64,000 nt of DNA from Sphaerisporangium melleum. GTDB taxonomy: Bacteria > Actinomycetota > Actinomycetes > Streptosporangiales > Streptosporangiaceae. The notes beneath the pieces are model-generated. The model saw only the letters and a program-made list of their open reading frames with translations, was not told where the DNA came from and did no database searches. The stretch lies in NCBI RefSeq assembly GCF_014646695.1, contig NZ_BMNT01000007.1, positions 157,771-221,770 of the forward strand, written 5' to 3'. This document shows, piece by piece, positions 59,340-64,000 of this stretch (position 1 is the stretch's first letter; every line of letters starts with the position of its first letter). Position numbers and translations under genes: made by a program.

Positions 59340-59951
59340 TCAGGTCAGGGTGGCGAACCAGCGGCCCGCCTCGTGCCACGGCTCCACCGACGGAAAGCCG
59401 CAGCGTCGCGCGAGCGGGCCGATGTCGTCGGCGGAGACCGTCGCCCAGGTGAACCAGTCGGCCGCCCGCCCGCCACGGCGCAGCCGTACCCGATCCACCC
59501 CGCTGGGCGAGCCGGGCGGCGCCAACTCGGTGATCACCGCGCCGCCGGGCCGTACCAGCTCGCGGAGCCGGCGTAGCAGGGCCTCCGGGTTCCCGCCGAT
59601 GCCGATGTTGCCGTCCGCCAGCAACGCCACCGCCCACCGGCCGGTGCCGGGCAGCGGCTCGAAGACGTTCCGGCACAGCGCCGGCGCGCCGGCCCGCCGG
59701 GTCAGCGCCACCGCCAGCGGAGTGACGTCGATGCCGAGCACCGGGACGCCCATGCCCGCGAGCGCCGCGGTCAGCCGTCCCGGCCCGGAGCCGACGTCCA
59801 GCGTCGGACCGTCGCACCTGGCCAGCAACCGCTGGTCGCCCGCGATCGGCCGCAGCCAGCGCTCGGCGCCCAGCGGCCGGACCGTACCGTCGGAGTACTC
59901 GACGTCCACGTCCCTTCCCTGCAGCGCGTCCTCGTAGAAGGCACCGATCAC
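59340..59951 (-). CDS. Class I SAM-dependent methyltransferase
   Basis: 203 residues from GTG 59951, which follows GGGGAGG; the longer open frame is not supported. TLDVGSGPGRLTAALAGMG (about residues 50-68), LGIDVTPLAV, LLADGNIGIGGNPE and LVRPGGAVITELAPPG. Convergent with the nitrososynthase-like gene (8 nt apart). It is not like the DesVI group, so I do not count it as part of the sugar cassette; close relatives I recall sit beside epimerase/GT2 genes like those at 40.5-45.5 kb. Confidence 0.85.
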   Translation of the reverse strand: MIGAFYEDALQGRDVDVEYSDGTVRPLGAERWLRPIAGDQRLLARCDGPTLDVGSGPGRLTAALAGMGVPVLGIDVTPLAVALTRRAGAPALCRNVFEPLPGTGRWAVALLADGNIGIGGNPEALLRRLRELVRPGGAVITELAPPGSPSGVDRVRLRRGGRAADWFTWATVSADDIGPLARRCGFPSVEPWHEAGRWFATLT

Positions 59952-60329
59952 GCGGCCTCCCCGCGCTCGGCGGATCGGACGGCGAGGAATGGCGGACGAC
60001 CGTACCCGCCGAGGTCGCCGGACGCCGCGACGCGGGCGCCGGGCAACGGCGGCGGACGGCGGCTCCGGGCGGAACGCTGGATCACGCAGCGAACGTACAG
60101 CCGCCGGTGCCCCCTGATCCTTACGGATCAATGACGGGCACCGGACCCCCGGTGACCTGGGAAAGCACGACCTGCCCCCGATGGCTCGCACCGGCACGGA
60201 CGCGGGACACCTGCTTTTCCTATTGCGCTCCGCAAGAGTGAGATGATGTCGCGGATACGGCAGTAAGTGAGTGAATCTCATTGCTGATGCGAGCCAGAAT
60301 CGGTCTTTAGGATTGCATGTGCGAAGGGT
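59952..60329. promoter_or_regulatory. Divergent leader of the molybdate operon
   Basis: 378 nt. GC drops near 60220-60315 (for example TTTTCCTATTGCG, GTGAATCTCATTGC, TCTTTAGGATTGC). TAGGAT (60308-60313) could be a -10, but its -35 is poor. The strand to the left is GC-rich and empty. Confidence 0.4.
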
Positions 60330-60755
60330 ATGGTGAAGTTCGTGGCAACGTTCCGGATCAGCGAGGCCGCCGCGCTGCTCGGGGTCAGCGCGGACACCGT
60401 CCGCCGATGGGTGGACGCCGGCCGGCTGACGGCCGAGCGGGACGAGCACGGCCACCGGCAGATCGCCGGCGCCGACCTCGCCGCCTTCGCCCGTGCCCAG
60501 GTCGGCGCCGACGGCGACGGCGCCCGCTCCTCCGCGCGCAACCGCTTCCGCGGGATCGTCACCGAGGTGATCCGGGACGAGGTGATGGCGCAGGTGGAGA
60601 TCGCGGCAGGGCCGTTCCGCGTGGTGTCGCTGATGAGCCGGCAGGCCGCCGACGAGCTCGGCCTGGTGGTGGGCGTCGTGGCGGTCGCCGTGATCAAGTC
60701 CACCAACGTCGTCGTGGAGATCCCCGGTCACGAACGCGTGGCCGGTACCTCATAA
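60330..60755 (+). CDS. HTH-TOBE molybdate-binding regulator
   Basis: 141 residues. Residues 7-50 form an excisionase/MerR-type HTH (FRISEAAALLGVSADTVRRW with VDAGRL), residues about 75-138 a Mop/TOBE domain (NRFRGIVTEVIRDEVMAQVEI, VVAVAVIKSTNVVVE). Such proteins sense molybdate and control mod operons. It is 10 nt before modA. GTG 60342 is an alternative start. Confidence 0.9.
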   Translation: MVKFVATFRISEAAALLGVSADTVRRWVDAGRLTAERDEHGHRQIAGADLAAFARAQVGADGDGARSSARNRFRGIVTEVIRDEVMAQVEIAAGPFRVVSLMSRQAADELGLVVGVVAVAVIKSTNVVVEIPGHERVAGTS

Positions 60756-60765
60756 GGAGCCCCCC

Positions 60766-61557
60766 TTGGTGTTCAGGCGTCTTTCCCGGTGGGCCGCCGC
60801 CCTCCCCCTCGCGCTCGTCCTGGCCGGCGCGGCCGGCTGCGGCTCCAGCGACCCGGCCGCGTCCGCGGGCGCCTCGGCCGGCGGAACCACGACAGTGACG
60901 GTGTTCGCCGCCGCGTCGCTCACCGGCACGTTCACCGAACTGGGCAAGGCCTTCGAGACCGCCAACCCCGGCACCACGGTCCGGTTCAACTTCGGTTCCA
61001 GCGCCACCCTCGCCCAGCAGATCACCCAAGGCGCGCCCGCCGACGTCTTCGCCGCGGCCAGCCCCGCCACGATGAAGACGGTGACCGACGCCTCGCTCGC
61101 CGCGGCGCCGACGACGTTCGTCCGCAACAAGCTGGTGATCGCCGTCCCCACCGACAACCCCGCCAAGGTGGACGAGCTCAAGGACCTCACCGACCCCAAG
61201 GTCAAGGTGGCGCTGTGCGCCGAGCAGGTGCCCTGCGGCGCCGCGGCGGTCAAGGCGCTGGACGCCGCCGGGCTGACCGTGAAGCCCGTCACCCTCGAAC
61301 AGGACGTCAAGGCCACCCTCACCAAGGTCGAACTGGGCGAGGTGGACGCCGCGCTGGTCTACAAGACCGACGTGATCGCCTCGGGCGGCAAGGTGCAGGG
61401 CATCACTTTCCCCGAGGCCGACAAGGCGATCAACGACTACCCCATCGCCACGCTCGCCAAGGCGCCCGCCGGTGACCTCGCCAAGCGGTTCGTCGACCTC
61501 GTGCTCTCCCAGCAGGGCAAGGACGTCCTGACCAAGGCCGGCTTCGAGGCGCCCTGA
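60766..61557 (+). CDS. modA: Molybdate ABC transporter substrate-binding lipoprotein
   Basis: 263 residues from TTG 60766 (or GTG 60769) after AAGGAG. Lipobox AGAAGCGSS (cysteine about residue 25). ModA motifs: VTVFAAASLTGTFTELG, NFGSSATLAQQI, APADVFAAAS, and GEVDAALVYKTDV. It binds molybdate or tungstate outside the cell for ModBC. Followed by modB after 2 nt. Confidence 0.95.
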   Translation: MVFRRLSRWAAALPLALVLAGAAGCGSSDPAASAGASAGGTTTVTVFAAASLTGTFTELGKAFETANPGTTVRFNFGSSATLAQQITQGAPADVFAAASPATMKTVTDASLAAAPTTFVRNKLVIAVPTDNPAKVDELKDLTDPKVKVALCAEQVPCGAAAVKALDAAGLTVKPVTLEQDVKATLTKVELGEVDAALVYKTDVIASGGKVQGITFPEADKAINDYPIATLAKAPAGDLAKRFVDLVLSQQGKDVLTKAGFEAP

Positions 61558-61559
61558 CC

Positions 61560-62405
61560 GTGACCACCACCACCAGCACGGCACCCGCCCGGCGTCGCGA
61601 CCGCGACCCCGGGCAGGGCGCCGTCACCGGCCGCCTGCCCTGGGTCCTCCTCGTACCGGCCCTGCTCGGCCTGGGCTTCCTGGTGCTCCCCCTGGCCGGG
61701 CTGCTGGTCCGCGCGCCCTGGTCCACGCTCGGCACCCGGCTGGCCGAGCCCCAGGTGCTGGAGGCGCTACGGCTGTCACTGGTCACCGCCACCCTCGCCA
61801 CCGCCGTGTGCCTGCTGCTCGGCGTACCACTGGCCTGGCTGCTGGCCCGGGTGACCTTCCCCGGCCGGCGGCTGGTCCGCGCCCTGGTCACCGTGCCGCT
61901 CGTCCTGCCTCCCGTGGTCGGCGGCGTCGCCCTGCTGCTGGTGTTCGGACGGCGCGGGCTCGCCGGACAGTGGCTGGAAGCCGCGTTCGGCATCACGCTG
62001 CCGTTCACCACCGTCGGCGTCGTCGTCGCCGAGGCGTTCGTGGCCATGCCGTTCCTGGTGATCAGCGTGGAGGGCGCGCTGCGCGCCGCCGACCAGCGCT
62101 TCGAGGAGGCCGCCGCCACACTGGGCGCCTCCCGCCTGGTCATCTTCCGGCGGGTCACCCTGCCCCTGGTCGCGCCAGGCATCGTGGCCGGGGCCGTACT
62201 GTGCTGGGCCAGAGCGCTCGGCGAGTTCGGCGCCACCATCACCTTCGCCGGCAACTTCCCCGGCCGCACCCAGACCATGCCCCTGGCCGTTTACCTGGCC
62301 CTGGAGACCGAACCCGAAGCCGCGATCGTCCTCAGCCTCGTGCTGCTGGCCGTGTCGGTCATCATCCTGGCCGGCCTGCGCGACCGATGGGTGACCGCAC
62401 CATGA
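61560..62405 (+). CDS. modB: Molybdate ABC transporter permease
   Basis: 281 residues from GTG. Five helices. VPLVLPPVVGGVALLLVFG, then the EAA coupling loop EEAAATLGASRLVIF and RALGEFGATITFAGN. The C-terminus GLRDRWVTAP and the following start codon are repeated three more times downstream (62376-62635), so the original modB/modC junction has been copied. Confidence 0.95.
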   Translation: MTTTTSTAPARRRDRDPGQGAVTGRLPWVLLVPALLGLGFLVLPLAGLLVRAPWSTLGTRLAEPQVLEALRLSLVTATLATAVCLLLGVPLAWLLARVTFPGRRLVRALVTVPLVLPPVVGGVALLLVFGRRGLAGQWLEAAFGITLPFTTVGVVVAEAFVAMPFLVISVEGALRAADQRFEEAAATLGASRLVIFRRVTLPLVAPGIVAGAVLCWARALGEFGATITFAGNFPGRTQTMPLAVYLALETEPEAAIVLSLVLLAVSVIILAGLRDRWVTAP

Positions 62406-62470
62406 CCCCGAACGCCCGCCTGGTCGTCACCCTGCCCGGCCTACCCGACCGGTGGGTGACCGCACCATGA
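62402..62470 (+). CDS. 22-codon ORF, relay peptide 1
   Basis: Starts with ATGA over the modB stop, encodes MTPNARLVVTLPG followed by LPDRWVTAP, and stops at the next unit's ATGA. N-terminus copies modC, C-terminus copies modB. Expression is inferred from perfect ATGA overlaps only. Confidence 0.5.
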   Translation: MTPNARLVVTLPGLPDRWVTAP

Positions 62471-62535
62471 CACTCCACGCCCGCCTGGCCGTCATTCCGG
62501 CCGGCCTGCCCGACAGGTCGGTGACCGCGCCATGA
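62467..62535 (+). CDS. 22-codon ORF, relay peptide 2
   Basis: Starts with ATGA over the previous stop; MTLHARLAVIPAG then LPDRSVTAP. Ends in the ATGA of the third unit. Confidence 0.5.
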   Translation: MTLHARLAVIPAGLPDRSVTAP

Positions 62536-62600
62536 CCCTGAACACACGTCTGGTCGTCCCCCTGGCCGGGCTGCGCGACAGAAGGGTGACCGCGCCATGA
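62532..62600 (+). CDS. 22-codon ORF, relay peptide 3
   Basis: MTLNTRLVVPLAG then LRDRRVTAP; its TGA overlaps the modC ATG (62597). With the two upstream ORFs it links modB translation to modC. Confidence 0.5.
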   Translation: MTLNTRLVVPLAGLRDRRVTAP

Positions 62601-63631
62601 CGCTCCACGCCCGCCTGGTCGTCACCCGGCCCGCCTTCCGCCTGGACATTGAGCTGCACGTCGGCGCCGGAGAGGTCGTCGCCCTGCTCGGCCCGAACGG
62701 CGCCGGCAAGACCACCGCCCTGCGCGCGCTCGCCGGGCTCACCGGCCTGTCCGAAGGCGGCCACATCGAGCTGGACGGCGAGCCCCTGCACACGCTGGCC
62801 GTCGAACACCGCCCGATCGGCATGGTGTTCCAGGACTACCTGCTCTTCCCGCACCTGTCCGCGCTGGACAACGTCGCTTTCGGGCCGCGATGCCGCGGCG
62901 CGTCCAAGGCGGACGCCCGCCGCGTCGCCGCCGAACTCCTGGACCGGGTCGGCCTCGCCGACAAGGCCACGGCCCGGCCCCGGCACCTGTCCGGCGGCCA
63001 GGCCCAGCGCGTCGCCCTGGCCCGCGCGCTCGCCGTACGCCCGCGCCTGCTCCTGCTGGACGAGCCGCTGGCCGCGCTCGACGCGCACACCCGCCTGTCG
63101 GTCCGCTCCCGGCTGCGCCACGACCTCGCCGGATTCGACGGCGCCACCGTCCTGGTCACCCACGACCCGCTCGACGCCATGGTGCTGGCCGACCGGCTGA
63201 TCGTCGTCGAACACGGCGCCATCGTCCAGCAGGGCGCCCCTGCCGAGGTTGCCCGCCACCCGCGCACCGACTACGTCGCCCGCCTGGTCGGCCTCAACCT
63301 GTACCGAGGCACCGCCGCCGGGCGGCAGATCAAGGTCGGCGAAGTGCCGTTCAACGTCGCCGACCCCCTGGAAGGGCCCGCGTTCCTGGCGTTCTCCCCC
63401 GCCGCCGTGGCCCTGTACCGCACCCGGCCGGACGGCAGCCCGCGCAACCTGTGGCAGGGCGTCATCGAGGGCATCGAACGCCACGGCGACAGCGTCCGCG
63501 TCCACCTCGGTGGCCCGATCGCCGCCTTCGCCGACATCACCCCGGCCGCCCTCGCCGACCTCGACCTGACCCCGGGCCGGCAGGTGTGGGTATCGGTCAA
63601 AGCCACCGAGACCCACGCCTACCCGGCATGA
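62597..63631 (+). CDS. modC: Molybdate ABC transporter ATPase
   Basis: 344 residues. Walker A GPNGAGKTT (about residues 34-42), VFQDYLLFPHLS, signature LSGGQAQR, Walker B LLLLDEPLAALD, switch His in VTHDPLDAM, then a C-terminal TOBE domain (NLWQGVIEGIERHGDSVRVHL). It powers ModAB. Its start lies in the fourth junction repeat, and its end is again a small duplication (29 nt) that adds a 10-codon ORF. Confidence 0.95.
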   Translation: MTLHARLVVTRPAFRLDIELHVGAGEVVALLGPNGAGKTTALRALAGLTGLSEGGHIELDGEPLHTLAVEHRPIGMVFQDYLLFPHLSALDNVAFGPRCRGASKADARRVAAELLDRVGLADKATARPRHLSGGQAQRVALARALAVRPRLLLLDEPLAALDAHTRLSVRSRLRHDLAGFDGATVLVTHDPLDAMVLADRLIVVEHGAIVQQGAPAEVARHPRTDYVARLVGLNLYRGTAAGRQIKVGEVPFNVADPLEGPAFLAFSPAAVALYRTRPDGSPRNLWQGVIEGIERHGDSVRVHLGGPIAAFADITPAALADLDLTPGRQVWVSVKATETHAYPA

Positions 63632-63660
63632 CCCCCGAGACCCACGCCTATCCGACATGA
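63602..63660 (+). repeat. 29-nt duplication at the modC 3' junction, with a 10-codon ORF
   Basis: CCGAGACCCACGCCTA...GCATGAC occurs twice (about 63602-63631 and 63631-63660). The second copy makes ATG 63628 to TGA 63660 (MTPETHAYPT), which overlaps modC and the next gene by ATGA at both ends. Confidence 0.8.
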
Positions 63661-63932
63661 CCACCGAGCCCCGGGCGCCGGACGGCCGCCACGACCCCGA
63701 CGCCAACGCCATCTGCCTGGGCGGCCCCTGCCACGGCCTGCTCACCCACATCGACCAGGACATCGGCATCCTGTCCGTCCCGGTCCCCCGCCGCTCCCCC
63801 GAAGAACCCGAGGCCTGCGCCTGCTACCGCGTCACCCGCGAACGAGTCCGCTACTGGGGCCAACCCCAGCCCTACATAGCCCTCCACTGGACCGCCCAAC
63901 CCCAACCCACCTGCCCCCACCCTGCCTCCTAA
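63657..63932 (+). CDS. Small unknown protein after modC
   Basis: 91 residues. Beginning MTTEPRAPDGRHDPDANAIC; HGLLTHIDQDIGILSVPVPRR; then CACYRVTRERVRYW, an acidic start with five cysteines spread over the chain. The C-terminus is Pro/Gln rich (QPQPTCPHPAS). Coupled to modC through the micro-ORF. Family not recognised. Confidence 0.65.
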   Translation: MTTEPRAPDGRHDPDANAICLGGPCHGLLTHIDQDIGILSVPVPRRSPEEPEACACYRVTRERVRYWGQPQPYIALHWTAQPQPTCPHPAS

Positions 63933-64000
63933 TGGGAGTTACCGGGTTGCCTGATTGGGCAGACTCGGTGCCTGGTAGCCGTCGGTGAGTGAGCACTCTC
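63933..64000. other. End of window, nothing recognised
   Basis: 68 nt after the last stop; no hairpin or ORF can be judged before the window ends. Confidence 0.3.

Larger units (their letters stand above)
62376..62635 (+). repeat. Four tandem 65-bp copies of the modB/modC junction
   Basis: Units at 62376-62440, 62441-62505, 62506-62570 and 62571-62635. Each has CTGCGCGACCG-type start, GGTGACCGCACCATGAC and CGCCTGGTCGTC. Copies differ at several bases, so the event is not recent. 65 is not a multiple of three, so each ATG opens a different frame and the copies end one another (ATGA). Confidence 0.95.

Noticed and set aside
1..64000. CRISPR arrays, rRNA or tRNA genes, plasmid or phage modules
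   Set aside because: No regularly spaced repeats, no cloverleaf or rRNA sequence, and no integrase, capsid or replication genes were seen; the only mobile-element trace is the IS5 remnant.

Overview
The window is high-GC actinobacterial DNA (GTG/TTG starts, ATGA/GTGA stop-start overlaps, lipoprotein and Tat signals, actinobacterial families throughout). Gene content fits a mycelial actinomycete of the Streptosporangiaceae/Thermomonosporaceae type (my inference; no rRNA or tRNA gene is visible to test it).

0-17 kb: a metal-handling region. It has a PCu(A)C copper chaperone and a DyP peroxidase (minus strand), two related small membrane proteins with a C-terminal RRGPP motif, and a PepSY membrane protein. 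Next comes a compact biosynthesis-plus-transport locus (5.5-15.8 kb): ATP-grasp ligase, MFS exporter, acyl-CoA-dehydrogenase-fold oxidase, two methyltransferases, a complete iron/siderophore-type ABC importer, a PduX-like GHMP kinase and a fold-type II PLP enzyme. A third RRGPP protein and a SigC-like ECF sigma factor close the region. Four promoters with the same GGGAAC-N17-CGACT architecture sit in front of every transcription unit of the 5.5-15.8 kb locus. I read it as an undescribed metallophore system (possibly for copper) run by an ECF sigma factor; this is the main discovery candidate.

17-34 kb: secreted polysaccharide hydrolases (a CBM2-bearing glycosidase with an intragenic xylan-type operator, and a GH29 fucosidase). 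Then a zone of decayed genes with deletion scars (23.1-25.0 kb). Then a cell-wall group: a penicillin-binding-like protein lacking all three catalytic motifs, AnmK, and a GH25 muramidase behind a c-di-AMP riboswitch. Then SDR/NTF2, TetR, FAD-monooxygenase, PadR and AbrB-type genes.

35-46 kb: a four-gene operon of unknown small proteins linked by 4-nt overlaps, two XRE/TPR regulators with hairpin terminators, a decayed copy of one small gene, an internally deleted IS5-type transposase, two VOC proteins, a sugar epimerase, a membrane protein swollen by two in-frame repeat tracts, a GT2 glycosyltransferase, and a family of about 60-bp dispersed repeats.

47-59.3 kb: a deoxyaminosugar cassette: C-methyltransferase, two N-methyltransferases, 3-aminotransferase, 2,3-dehydratase, UDP-sugar dehydrogenase, UXS-like decarboxylase/epimerase, EryCIII-type glycosyltransferase, RmlA and a nitrososynthase-like flavoenzyme. 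No aglycone genes (PKS/NRPS) are in the window.

59.3-64 kb: a methyltransferase, then a molybdate operon (HTH-TOBE regulator, ModA, ModB, ModC). The modB/modC junction has been tandemly duplicated (4 x 65 bp), giving a chain of three 22-codon ORFs joined by ATGA overlaps. The modC 3' junction shows the same kind of duplication.
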